Program-made: the position numbers and the translations under genes
Assembly (NCBI GenBank): GCA_028280165.1
Contig: JANQMI010000212.1
Location: 1-41,979, forward strand
Reading direction: 5' to 3'
DNA: 41,979 nucleotides
Origin: Oceanicaulis sp.
GTDB taxonomy: Bacteria > Pseudomonadota > Alphaproteobacteria > Caulobacterales > Maricaulaceae
Notes under the pieces: model-generated
Told to the model about the DNA's origin: nothing
The model's database searches: none
The model's input: only the letters and a program-made list of their open reading frames with translations
Shown here: piece after piece, positions 1 through 7,101 of the stretch
Numbering within the stretch: the stretch's first letter is position 1
How the letters are laid out: each line of letters begins with the position of its first letter

Positions 1-125
1 GGCTCAAAACAATGAAAAGCCACTTCATTCTGACTCTCTGAACATCGAATGATAGTAAGATAAGAATATAGACCAATAGCAGAGCAAATCAGATCTCTCT
101 CTGTTGTTGTAACACATGCTTAGAA
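1..125. other. AT-rich non-RecG segment at window edge
   Basis: Bases 1-120 contain 45 G+C (about 38%), far below the flanking coding DNA, and do not encode the expected continuation of RecG. I see no transposase fragment or convincing terminal inverted repeat, but only one end of the segment is visible. It may be the end of an insertion element or a misjoined contig end. Confidence 0.6.
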
Positions 126-1137
126 TGGCGTGCTGGCGTGCGACGATTTCGGTGGGGGCCATCAGGGCGGTCTGAACCCCAGCCTCAGCCGCATGGGCGG
201 CGGCCAGCGCTGCGACAAAGGTTTTGCCCGATCCCACATCGCCATGGACCAGGCGCATCATGCGCTGCGCACTTTGCATATCGGTCTTGGCCGCTTCAAA
301 GGCTTTCAGCTGGGCTCCCGTGGGCTTGAAAGGCGCGTGATCGAGCACGGCGCGCACCATCCGGCCTTGCTGATTTGGCGGGGCGGTCAGCGGGCGGCCC
401 TTGCGCGCCTTGCGGTCGCGGCGCGCGAGCTTGAGCGCCAGCTGATGGGCGAAGAGCTCATCAAAGGCGAGCCGGCGGCGGGGCAGGGCGGCGGCCTCCA
501 GCTCCAGCCCCGATTGCGGCGCGTGCAGCTGAGTCAGGCTCTCGCGCCAGCTGCTCCAGCCCTCACGGGCCTTCAAGGCCTGATCAATCCATTCTGGCAG
601 ATCCGGAGCCAGCGTCAGCGCAGCCTTAGCGGTCCGCCGCGCCACGCCGGCGGTCAGACCGGCGGTCAGGGGATAGACCGGCTGCAGCAAATCCTCGTCG
701 CTGATCTCATCGGGGGCTGCAATCAAATCGGGATGGACGATCTGAATTTCGCTGGCAAAACGCTCGGCTGTGCCGGACACCACGCGGCGCGTGCCTTCAG
801 GCAGCATGCGTCTGAGATAGTCCGCCTTGGCGTTGAAAAACGTCAGATGCATGAAGCCCGTCTCATCGCGCAGGCGCACCTTATAGGGCTGCTTCAAGCT
901 CGGGCGGGGGATATGGGTTTCCACCTCCGCTTCAATGGTCACCAGGCCACCGACATCGCCAGCCTCAGAGATCGACACCCGCCGGGTGCGGTCCACCAGA
1001 CCGGAGGGCGCGGTCATCAGCACATCTTTGACCCGCTGACCGCGCACCGTCTTTTCCAACAGCACAGCCAGACGCGGCCCGACGCCTTTCAGCGTCGTCA
1101 GGTCGGCAAAGAGCGGGAAAAGGATTTGCGGGCGCAT
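25..1137 (-). pseudogene. recG: RecG helicase, truncated by foreign AT-rich sequence
   Basis: RecG is the ATP-dependent helicase that remodels stalled forks and Holliday junctions. The N-terminal wedge/OB region is intact, starting MRPQILFPLFADLTTLKGVG, the usual alphaproteobacterial opening, which is why I start at 1137 and not at the upstream ATG at 1146. Helicase motif I (HGDVGSGKT) and motif Ia (APTEIVARQHA) follow. Directly after ARQHA, near base 124, similarity to RecG ends: the frame runs about 34 unrelated residues through AT-rich DNA (45 G+C in bases 1-120) to a stop at 25-27. Roughly 340 of about 690 residues remain, and helicase motifs II-VI are missing, so the product cannot be an active helicase. 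sdhE is divergent upstream, a common alphaproteobacterial arrangement. The break is either a real insertion or a chimeric contig end; the sequence alone cannot decide. Confidence 0.85.
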
Positions 1138-1225
1138 GGCTGGCATATTTGCGCTGTCTGGTCGCAATGCAAAGCGCTGTTTCCACCCTTCACCCACCCC
1201 CCGCACCACGCTATATGCGCGGTTC

Positions 1226-1549
1226 ATGAGTGATGATCCATTTTCCGATCCGAACCGGCCCATCAATCCGGCCGACCGTAAGAAGCGCCTCACCTTCCGC
1301 GCCTGGCGGCGCGGATTTAAGGAAGCCGACCTGATTATGGGCCGGTTTGCCGAGGAGCGGCTCGACGCCCTGTCCGACGGCGAGATCGACGAATTTGAGC
1401 GCTTGCTCGATGCCCCGGACACCGAGGTCTATGGCTGGATTGTGGGCACGATTGAAACCCCGCCCAATTTCGACGGACCGGTGCTCGATCAGCTGAAGGC
1501 CTTCAAGTTCGACGCCAAAGCCGCCCTGGGCGATGGGCCGTCATCTTAG
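1226..1549 (+). CDS. sdhE: FAD assembly factor SdhE (succinate dehydrogenase assembly factor 2)
   Basis: SdhE (Sdh5/DUF339) promotes covalent attachment of FAD to the flavoprotein subunit of succinate dehydrogenase and acts in the cytoplasm. The 107-residue product has the family's diagnostic RGxxE motif (RGFKE), followed by MGRF, a helical segment ending EFERLLDAPDTEVYGWI and a GTIETPP tail. An in-frame GTG/ATG-type start at 1136 would add 30 residues unlike the family and overlap the recG start, so I chose ATG 1226, which gives the usual length. It is divergent from recG and followed by extragenic palindromes. The sdh genes are not in the window. Confidence 0.9.
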   Translation: MSDDPFSDPNRPINPADRKKRLTFRAWRRGFKEADLIMGRFAEERLDALSDGEIDEFERLLDAPDTEVYGWIVGTIETPPNFDGPVLDQLKAFKFDAKAALGDGPSS

Positions 1550-1603
1550 GGGCGGAAAGCCCGGCTGGGCATTCGATTTCGCGCCAGTCTAATTCGCTCT
1601 TTG

Positions 1604-1687
1604 GTCATTCCCGCGCAGGCGGGGACCCAGCGATCAAGGGGCTCGGCGCTAAACGGCTCTGGGCCCCCGCCTTCGCGGGGGTGACGA
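1604..1687. repeat. Extragenic palindromic unit A1
   Basis: A left arm starting TCATTCCCGCGCAGGCGGGG and a right arm ending GCGGGGGTGACGA are near-perfect reverse complements about 30 bp apart. Each arm is itself a small hairpin. The unit lies between the convergent genes sdhE and folB and could form a bidirectional terminator-like structure. Confidence 0.85.
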
Positions 1688-1706
1688 TGGAGTGAAGCTC
1701 TAACAC

Positions 1707-1791
1707 CTCTCTCCCGGCGCGGGCCGGGATCCAGGAGATGACGCGCGGGGTGCCCACCGGCTCTGGGCCCCGACCTGCGTCGGGGAAGAAA
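1707..1791. repeat. Extragenic palindromic unit A2
   Basis: Second unit in the same gap, of the CTCTCTCCCGG / CCGACCTGCGTCGGGGAAGA subtype. The arms carry GGGATCCAG on the left and CTGGGCCCC on the right, pairing across a spacer of about 35 bp. It is followed by a tail at 1792-1842 that recurs after unit B2. Confidence 0.8.
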
Positions 1792-1820
1792 GGCTGGGGT
1801 GAAGGAATGGCACTCCGACG

Positions 1821-1842
1821 CCGTCAGGCGTGGCAAGGCGAG
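1821..1842. repeat. Shared tail motif CCGTCAGGCGTGGCAAGGCG, copy 1
   Basis: This 22-bp segment differs at one or two positions from 3407-3429. Both copies lie just after a palindromic unit and just before the 3' end of a minus-strand pterin gene (folB here, queD there). The intervening sequence (AGGCTG, TGAA and AAGGA-like pieces) is also similar, so the palindrome plus tail appears to be a composite repeat. Confidence 0.7.
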
Positions 1843-1860
1843 GGCGGACAGGACAATCCC

Positions 1861-2268
1861 CTACCGCCACCGCTCCAGACTCACGCCGACACTCTCCGCG
1901 TCTTCCAGGGCGGTGAGCTTGTCGATGTGCAGGGTCATGCGGGTGATGCGCGGATCGGCGAAGGCTGCATCAAGGACCGCCTGCGCCAGGTCTTCTAATA
2001 GCTCATGGTGCCGGGACGCAGCGATTTGACGGACCAGCTCGGCCAGGGCCGCATAATTCACCGCATCGGCCAGCGCGCCGTCGGGACGCAGGGCCGTGTC
2101 ATCGACTTCAGCTTCCAAACTCACGCTGATCGGCTGGGCCCGGCCATACTCATGGTCGTAGACGCCGACTTCAGCCTCCAGCTTCAGCCCCATCACGCGC
2201 ACACGCATGCGCTCGCCGCGGAACGCAGCTTGGGGCTGACCTTGAGCAGGAACGGCGTCGAGTTTCAT
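1861..2268 (-). CDS. folB: Dihydroneopterin aldolase family protein (FolB/FolX fold)
   Basis: FolB cleaves 7,8-dihydroneopterin to 6-hydroxymethyl-dihydropterin and glycolaldehyde in folate synthesis; FolX epimerises the triphosphate and shares the fold. The 135-residue product has the family landmarks: GLKLEAEVGVYDHE (the glutamate that binds the pterin), VNYAAL, HELLEDLA, and a C-terminal strand with the catalytic-type lysine (LHIDKLTALEDA). The start at 2268 (MKLDAV) is preferred; the longer frame to 2337 adds a low-complexity stretch without family similarity. It is divergent from a pteridine-reductase-like SDR across about 100 bp, which fits a shared pterin role. FolB versus FolX cannot be settled by eye. 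Confidence 0.82.
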   Translation of the reverse strand: MKLDAVPAQGQPQAAFRGERMRVRVMGLKLEAEVGVYDHEYGRAQPISVSLEAEVDDTALRPDGALADAVNYAALAELVRQIAASRHHELLEDLAQAVLDAAFADPRITRMTLHIDKLTALEDAESVGVSLERWR

Positions 2269-2368
2269 GGGGCGAGCCTCTATATCTGTCGCGAGAGGCG
2301 GGTATAAGCCCGTTTGAGCTTTGTGGGAACGGCGCACCTGCGCCAGCCATGTTCAAGGAAGGCCGATC

Positions 2369-3142
2369 ATGATCCAGTCCCCCCCAACTGTGACCTCTGG
2401 GGCCGCGCTCGTGACCGGAGCCGCGAAGCGGGTCGGCCGGGCCTTCATCACCGCCATGGCCGAAGATGGCCATCCTTGCGTGGTCCATTACAACCGCTCC
2501 TCGACCGACGCTGAGGCGCTCGCCAAATCATTGCGCGAGGGCGGCGTGGAGGCGGTTGCACTGGGGGCAGATCTATCCGATCCCGATCAGGCCGAAGCTC
2601 TGGTGGAGCGGGCCCGTGCCGAGATCGGCCCCCTTGGGATTTTGGTGAATTCTGCGTCGATCTTTGAAGACGACCGGCCTGAAACCATCACTGCTGCGAG
2701 TTTTCACACCCATATGAATGCCAACCTGCTGGCCCCGGCGCTCTTGTCCAAAGCGTTTGCGGCGCAGGCCCGTGACGGCGCGCTGATCGTCAACATTCTG
2801 GACTATAAGCTATTCAATATAAACGCTGATTTCTTCTCCTATACGCTTTCCAAGGCTGGTCTGAAGGCCATGACGGAAATGCTCGCGCGGGAGCTGGCCC
2901 CTAAGGTGCGCGTCAATGGCATCGCGCCGGGCCTAACCTTGCCCAGCCCCTACCACTCTGAAGAAGAGTTTGAGCGCCTGCACCATGATAATCCGCTCAA
3001 GCACGGGCCAACGCCCGATGATCTGGTGCGCACGCTGCGCTATTTCCGCGATTCAGCGCCGGTTTCCGGACAGATTATCTGCGTGGATGGCGGCCAGCAT
3101 TTCGATCCGCGCCTGACACGCGATGTGTTTGGAGCGTTGTAG
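2369..3142 (+). CDS. folM: Pteridine-reductase-like SDR (FolM/PTR1 type)
   Basis: A 257-residue short-chain dehydrogenase, probably reducing dihydropterins to tetrahydropterins with NADPH. The cofactor loop reads VTGAAKRVGRA, the TGxxxRxG form typical of PTR1/FolM rather than the classical TGxxxGIG. Further landmarks are HYNRS (NADPH phosphate site), ADLSD, LVNSAS, and YTLSKAGL with the YxxxK catalytic pair. The second Asn of the usual NNAS motif is Ser here. The C-terminal part has RVNGIAPG and GQIICVDGGQHF. The start at 2369 (MIQSPP) avoids an unlikely 16-residue extension. Divergence from folB and proximity to a QueD-like gene support a pterin substrate, but the exact substrate (dihydromonapterin, dihydrofolate or dihydrobiopterin) is inference. 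Confidence 0.78.
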   Translation: MIQSPPTVTSGAALVTGAAKRVGRAFITAMAEDGHPCVVHYNRSSTDAEALAKSLREGGVEAVALGADLSDPDQAEALVERARAEIGPLGILVNSASIFEDDRPETITAASFHTHMNANLLAPALLSKAFAAQARDGALIVNILDYKLFNINADFFSYTLSKAGLKAMTEMLARELAPKVRVNGIAPGLTLPSPYHSEEEFERLHHDNPLKHGPTPDDLVRTLRYFRDSAPVSGQIICVDGGQHFDPRLTRDVFGAL

Positions 3143-3190
3143 GGCCTTAGGCTTCGGCCAATTTTGCGGCTTCGCTCTTCGCCTCCACTT

Positions 3191-3274
3191 CGTCATTCCC
3201 GCGAAAGCGGGAACCCAGGAGTCATGAAGCGCAGCGCTTAGCGGCTCTGGGCCCCCGCCTGCGCGGGGGTGACG
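3191..3274. repeat. Extragenic palindromic unit B1
   Basis: The left arm begins CGTCATTCCCGCGAAAGCGG and the right arm ends GCGCGGGGGTGACG; they are near reverse complements. The internal AGCGCAGCGCTTAGCGGCTC region resembles unit A1. It lies 3' of the SDR gene. Confidence 0.88.
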
Positions 3275-3293
3275 AATGATTGTCGCTCTACTG

Positions 3294-3375
3294 CTTCTTT
3301 CCCAGCGAAAGCTGGGATCCAGGGTCATCAAGTGCAGCGTTTGAGAGATGGGCCCCAGCTTTCGCTGGGGAAGAG
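3294..3375. repeat. Extragenic palindromic unit B2
   Basis: The left arm TTCTTTCCCAGCGAAAGCTG pairs with the right arm CAGCTTTCGCTGGGGAAGAG. This is the TTTCCC...GGGGAAGAG subtype also found in units A2, C1, C2 and C3. Confidence 0.88.
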
Positions 3376-3406
3376 ATAAGAGGCTGAATGAAAGGACAGC
3401 CCAACA

Positions 3407-3429
3407 CCGTCAGGCGTGGTAAGGCGAAG
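3407..3429. repeat. Shared tail motif CCGTCAGGCGTGGTAAGGCG, copy 2
   Basis: Near-identical to 1821-1842, in the same position relative to its palindromic unit. The remaining bases to 3500 are GC-rich and contain no gene I can support. Confidence 0.7.
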
Positions 3430-3500
3430 AGCCGCCCGCAGCAAGCGGGGCTCGCCCTCGCGTAGCGAGGAAACGAGCGCATGCAAGGGAAAAGAGACCG

Positions 3501-3875
3501 CTACCCCCGCCTAACCACAGCCTTTTCACCACAGCTCGGCCGTCTGATCTCAACCGCGACGAGGCCTGGCAGTTTTGCTTCCAGGCGCTCAAACACCCAG
3601 GTCGCAATGGCTTCCAGGGAGGGGTGCTCTAAGCCTTCGACATCGTTGAGAAGGCGGTGGTCGAGCTGATCGCGCAGGGTCTTGATCTCGGCTTCGATTT
3701 CCCAGAAGTCGCGCACCATTCCGCTGTCGCTGGCGGGCGAGCCCTGCAGCGTCACCGTGCCGGCAAAGGAATGGCCGTGCAGACGCGAGAACGGGTGATC
3801 TGCGTCCTTGTGGCCGAAATGATGGGCCGCGTCGAAGGTGAAGTCCTTCGAAATTTCCAGGGCAAGCTTTGTCAT
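3501..3875 (-). CDS. QueD/PTPS-family protein lacking the catalytic cysteine
   Basis: COG0720 enzymes (6-pyruvoyl- or 6-carboxy-tetrahydropterin synthases) act on dihydroneopterin triphosphate with a zinc held by three histidines. The 124-residue product has DAAHHF and RLHGHSF, supplying the zinc histidines, then LDHRLLND and the closing HPSLEAIATWV segment. In ordinary QueD a cysteine lies four residues before the HGH histidine (CxxxHGH); here that position is phenylalanine (HPFSRLHGH), and it is also not the glutamate of the PTPS-III type. The C-terminal EIRRPSCGEKA replaces the usual E-(S/T)-P region. The start MTKLALEISKDF at 3875 is the family-like one. The gene lies close to folB and the pteridine-reductase-like SDR. 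The fold is clear; the reaction is uncertain, so I give no symbol. Confidence 0.8.
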   Translation of the reverse strand: MTKLALEISKDFTFDAAHHFGHKDADHPFSRLHGHSFAGTVTLQGSPASDSGMVRDFWEIEAEIKTLRDQLDHRLLNDVEGLEHPSLEAIATWVFERLEAKLPGLVAVEIRRPSCGEKAVVRRG

Positions 3876-3973
3876 CTGAGCTGTTTCAAACTGCGTGAAG
3901 GCGCGCCATATACAGCCCACAACGCAAAAAGAGAATATCCCGGCGCAATCCGCGCACAGATGGGAGAGAGCCG

Positions 3974-4189
3974 ATGAGTGACGACATGCAGCAAACCAAG
4001 CGCACCCCGCCAGACCTCACGCCGGCGCAAATCGCCCGCTGGAGCTTGCCTTTCGTGCTGTCCTTGGCCGTGCTGGTGATCACCCTGTCGGTCGGCTGGC
4101 AGCCCTGGTTCGGTTATGCCTCGGTGATTGCCGGTGCGCTTGGATCGCTCATGTATGTGGGCCACAGCTACGGGATTGGCGAAAGCTAG
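3974..4189 (+). CDS. Small two-helix membrane protein
   Basis: A 71-residue product not recognised as a named family. The N-terminal 22 residues are polar (MSDDMQQTKRTPPDLTPAQI). Two hydrophobic segments follow, about residues 24-42 (LPFVLSLAVLVITLSV) and 48-65 (YASVIAGALGSLMYVGH), so it is probably an inner-membrane hairpin. It has a GAGAG purine run just upstream and overlaps the end of the convergent VOC gene by 4 bp. It is divergent from the QueD-like gene. Function unknown. Confidence 0.65.
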   Translation: MSDDMQQTKRTPPDLTPAQIARWSLPFVLSLAVLVITLSVGWQPWFGYASVIAGALGSLMYVGHSYGIGES

Positions 4190-4596
4190 CCGGCTTTCAG
4201 CGTCACCAGCGACCAGACGTGGCCAAAGGGATCGCGAACCTTGCCATGTCGGCCGAAAAACTCGTCGGTCACGTCGCGAATGGGGTCGCAGCCAGCGGCA
4301 ACTGCGCGCTGAAACCAGGCATCGGCATCCTCCACATTCAAGGTCACGGTCGTCGTTGTGCGATTATCCAGGGTTGGCGGTGCCACATTGCCGGTCATGG
4401 CTTCATGTTCGGGAAATTCATCGGCCAGATAGAGCGCACCGCCATTGATGCGCAGCGCCGCATGGCCCAGCTTGCCGTCAAACTCGTAGCGCTCGACCTC
4501 TTCTGCTCCGAAGGCCTGAGCGTAAAAGGTGAGAGCTTCAAGGCCGCCGCGTACGGACAGATAGGGCACGACGGGGTGGGTTGGGGTATCGCTCAT
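4186..4596 (-). CDS. VOC-family (glyoxalase/PhnB-like) protein
   Basis: A 136-residue protein with two beta-alpha-beta-beta-beta modules typical of the vicinal-oxygen-chelate fold, of the PhnB-like single-domain type. Visible landmarks are VVPYLSVRGGLEALTFYAQAFGAEE at the start, GHAALRINGGALYLADE in the first module, then VTLNVEDADAWFQRAVAAG and the closing RDPFGHVWSLVT. Members include metal-dependent lyases, dioxygenases and resistance proteins; sequence alone does not give the substrate. It is divergent from rarA. Confidence 0.85.
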   Translation of the reverse strand: MSDTPTHPVVPYLSVRGGLEALTFYAQAFGAEEVERYEFDGKLGHAALRINGGALYLADEFPEHEAMTGNVAPPTLDNRTTTTVTLNVEDADAWFQRAVAAGCDPIRDVTDEFFGRHGKVRDPFGHVWSLVTLKAG

Positions 4597-4678
4597 GTTG
4601 ACGTCTCCTGACTTTGGGCCTGCGCCAGTGCCATACTAGGCGCACGCGACCTGCCTCGACCACTGTGCGGATAGACGA

Positions 4679-5983
4679 ATGAGCCTTTTTGAAAGCGCTG
4701 GCCTGGACGACGAGGCCCCCCGTCCGCTCGCGGACCGGTTACGTCCCAAGTCTCTGGATGAAGTGGTGGGCCAAGGCCATGTGCTGGGTCCTGAAGGCCC
4801 GCTCGGACGCATGCTGGCTCAGGGCCGCCTGGCCTCATTGATCCTGTGGGGGCCGCCCGGGGTGGGAAAGACCACCATTGCCCGATTGCTGGCCGATGCC
4901 GCCGGGCTCGAATTTGATGCGATTTCGGCGGTGTTCTCGGGCGTTGCCGACTTGAAGAAAGCGTTTGAGCGGGCTCGGGCGCGCCGAGCCTCCGGCCAGG
5001 GCACGCTGCTTTTTGTCGATGAGATCCACCGGTTTAACCGCGCGCAGCAGGACGGCTTTCTGCCGGTCGCCGAAGAAGGTGTGATCACGCTGGTGGGAGC
5101 GACGACCGAGAATCCCAGCTTCGAGCTGAATGCTGCGCTCTTGTCGCGCTGCCAGGTCATGGTGCTTAAGCGCCTGGATTCCGACGCGCTTGAGCAACTG
5201 CTTGTGCGTGCCGAAGGCGAGGAGGGCAAAGCCTTGCCGCTGACTGCGGATGCCCGTGAAGCCCTGACGGCCATGGCTGATGGCGATGGGCGCTATTTGC
5301 TCAACCTGGCTGAAGAGGCCTTTTCCCTTAACCCGGACAAGCCGCTGGATGTGGCCGAGCTTGCCGATATTCTGCAGCGCCGCGCCCCAGTCTACGACAA
5401 GGACCGCGACGAGCACTACAATCTGATTTCAGCGCTGCATAAATCGGTTCGCGGCTCTGACCCCGATGCTGCGCTGTATTGGCTGGCGCGCATGCTCACT
5501 GCGGGCGAAGACCCGCTCTATCTGGCGCGCCGCCTTGTGCGCATGGCCAATGAAGATATTGGCCTGGCCGATCCGGGAGCGGTCCACGCCGCCCTTGCGG
5601 CCAAGGATGTCTATGACTTCCTGGGCAGTCCCGAAGGCGAGCTTGCGCTGGCCCAGGCGGTGGTTCACCTCGCCTGCGCTCCGAAATCCAATGCGGTCTA
5701 CAAAGCCTGGAAAGGCGCGGTGCGCACGGCAAAGGCGACCGGCTCGCTGATGCCGCCGAAGCATATCCTCAATGCGCCAACCCAGCTGATGAAGTCAGAG
5801 GGGTATGGCCAGGGGTATGAATATGACCACGACGCGAAGGACGGCCTGTCGGGGCAGGATTACTTCCCGGATGAGATGGAAGAGCGCCCAGTTTTCTACG
5901 CGCCGACGGACCGCGGGCGAGAGGCGGTTTTGAAGGAGCGGTTGGAGCGCTTTGCTGCGGTCCGACGCGCGCGGCGCTCTTAA
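4679..5983 (+). CDS. rarA: Replication-associated recombination protein RarA (AAA+ ATPase)
   Basis: RarA (MgsA, the bacterial WRNIP1 homologue) is a tetrameric clamp-loader-like AAA+ ATPase acting at stalled replication forks. The 434-residue product begins MSLFESAGLDDEAPRPLADRL. It has Walker A GPPGVGKTT at 58-66, Walker B LLFVDE at 110-115 followed by IHRFN, sensor 1 ATTENPSFELN at 141-151 and the LLSRC finger. The C-terminal tetramerisation domain contains ALHKSVRGSDPDAALYWLARML and GYGQGYEYDHD, both hallmarks of the family. Full length. With recG broken in the same window, another fork-remodelling factor could matter, but that is speculation. Confidence 0.96.
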   Translation: MSLFESAGLDDEAPRPLADRLRPKSLDEVVGQGHVLGPEGPLGRMLAQGRLASLILWGPPGVGKTTIARLLADAAGLEFDAISAVFSGVADLKKAFERARARRASGQGTLLFVDEIHRFNRAQQDGFLPVAEEGVITLVGATTENPSFELNAALLSRCQVMVLKRLDSDALEQLLVRAEGEEGKALPLTADAREALTAMADGDGRYLLNLAEEAFSLNPDKPLDVAELADILQRRAPVYDKDRDEHYNLISALHKSVRGSDPDAALYWLARMLTAGEDPLYLARRLVRMANEDIGLADPGAVHAALAAKDVYDFLGSPEGELALAQAVVHLACAPKSNAVYKAWKGAVRTAKATGSLMPPKHILNAPTQLMKSEGYGQGYEYDHDAKDGLSGQDYFPDEMEERPVFYAPTDRGREAVLKERLERFAAVRRARRS

Positions 5984-6190
5984 AGGCGTGGGTCTTTGGT
6001 TTGTCGACAGGCCCGTCACGATGGGCAGACGCAAAGGCCATGTCCTGAGGGTTTCGCCGGTCTTGCTTGATCAAGGATTGGAACACGCCTAGGCAATAGA
6101 GGCTGTATCGATGGCTCCAAGAGGATGCCGGATGGGCCATGCTTGGCGTGTGCAGGCTGGGTGTGTTGGGTCGTAAGAATGGAAGTTTGA

Positions 6191-6823
6191 ATGATGCCCC
6201 TTTCGGTTTTGACCGGTGACATTGTTCAATCCACGAAGATGAGCATGGTCGATCTGGATCAGGCCTTTGATCGGCTGGCGGCTATGGCCGAACAGATTGG
6301 GGGCTGGCCCGGGGCCCCTCAAAGCCTCTTTGAGCGGTATCGCGGTGATGGCTGGCAGATGGTCGCGCCTGGCGATGGCCGGTGCTTAAGGGTCGCCCTG
6401 CTGATGCGGGCGGTGGCGCGTGCAGGCGGTGCTGATACCCGCATTTCCATCGGGTATGGGGAGCGCGGCGACCTGGGAGAGCGCCATATCGGAGCCTCTG
6501 GCGGACAAGCGTTTGAGCTTTCTGGGCGTGGATTGGAGAAGATGGAGCGCGGTGAGCGGCTCAGTTTCTGGTCGATGCCTCAATCGAGCTTTGCTGAAGC
6601 GATTGTTGCTTTATGTGATGCGCTGGCGTCTGAGTGGACCGCGCGCCAGGCGGAGTTGATGGCGATCATGCTCCTGCCGGTCGAACCGACGCAGAATGAA
6701 GCCGGCCATATCCTGAAAATCACCCAGTCGACCATATCGAAACAGTTTTCGGCCGCCTATGGTCCGCGCTTGCTTTTCGCGTTGAAGGCGTTTGAAAAGG
6801 GTTTTGACGTTGAGTTGCGGTGA
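6191..6823 (+). CDS. SatD-like protein: cyclase-like N-terminus, C-terminal possible HTH
   Basis: A 210-residue protein I place with SatD-like proteins from its layout and its DUF3307 neighbour. Residues 7-15 (LTGDIVQST) and 50-55 (YRGDGW) look like the two metal-binding aspartate strands of class III nucleotidyl cyclases (D10, D53). Residues 84-113 (RISIGYGE, then GGQAFELSGRG) resemble the cyclase R-x-G-I-x-x-G and N-x-A-x-R region, but the position of the transition-state Asn is Glu (E109) while R113 is kept. So a catalytic or merely ligand-binding cyclase-like fold is inferred, not shown. The C-terminal 50 residues (ILKITQSTISKQFSAAYG) read like a helix-turn-helix. Immediately downstream is a large palindrome array and then the DUF3307 gene. 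I suggest it binds that array. Confidence 0.7.
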   Translation: MMPLSVLTGDIVQSTKMSMVDLDQAFDRLAAMAEQIGGWPGAPQSLFERYRGDGWQMVAPGDGRCLRVALLMRAVARAGGADTRISIGYGERGDLGERHIGASGGQAFELSGRGLEKMERGERLSFWSMPQSSFAEAIVALCDALASEWTARQAELMAIMLLPVEPTQNEAGHILKITQSTISKQFSAAYGPRLLFALKAFEKGFDVELR

Positions 6824-6860
6824 GGGGGCACGGCTTCAGGGCTCGCTGAGCGTTGATTGC

Positions 6861-7051
6861 ATATCGCCCTTTTAGGCGATATTTTTCGAATATAGCCTTT
6901 TTAGGCGATATTTTTTGGATATAGCCTTTTGGGGCGATATTTTGTGAATATAGCCTCTTCAGGCTATGGCCGCTTAAGGCGCGCATCGCCCCAAAAGGCC
7001 ATAGCCTGAAGCGGCGATAATCTGTAATTATCGCCAAAAAGGGCGATAATT
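6861..7051. promoter_or_regulatory. Array of eight GCC-N6-GGC palindromic operators
   Basis: The gap holds eight copies of a dyad with consensus wTATmGCC-N6-GGCkATAw and an invariant 6-bp spacer. GCC-N6-GGC cores begin at 6866, 6895, 6924, 6953, 6969, 6988, 7004 and 7033, giving steps of 29, 29, 29, 16, 19, 16 and 29 bp. The first (arms 6861-6868 and 6875-6882) and last (10-bp arms 7026-7035 and 7042-7051) are perfect; the fifth (6964-6985) is weak. The last six sites are mirror-symmetric about 6984, and 6957-6971 pairs perfectly with 6997-7011 (15 bp). This geometry suits cooperative binding by a dimeric regulator, most simply the SatD-like protein encoded upstream. No similar dyad is seen elsewhere in the window. 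Confidence 0.85.
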
Positions 7052-7084
7052 CTGGCTGAGGCTGTGATGAGCGCTTGCCGCCCA

Positions 7085-7091
7085 AAGGAGG
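7085..7091 (+). promoter_or_regulatory. Strong ribosome binding site AAGGAGG
   Basis: AAGGAGG lies 10 bp before ATG 7102 and 13 bp before ATG 7105. It selects the MMETFALLF start of the DUF3307 gene over the in-frame start at 7075, which would place this site inside the coding sequence. Confidence 0.8.
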
Positions 7092-7101
7092 CTGGATCGC
7101 C

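Noticed and set aside
130..1233. Long plus-strand frame of 367 residues opposite recG
   Set aside because: It is antisense to clear RecG coding sequence, has a composition full of Gly, Arg, His and Gln typical of shadow frames and no domain pattern.
1604..1791. CRISPR array suspected from the regular repeated units
   Set aside because: Units are long palindromes in pairs with variable stems, without constant short repeats, unique spacers or cas genes.
6957..7011. 15-bp inverted repeat read as a terminator
   Set aside because: The arms belong to operator dyads of the array, the loop is 25 bp and no T-run follows.
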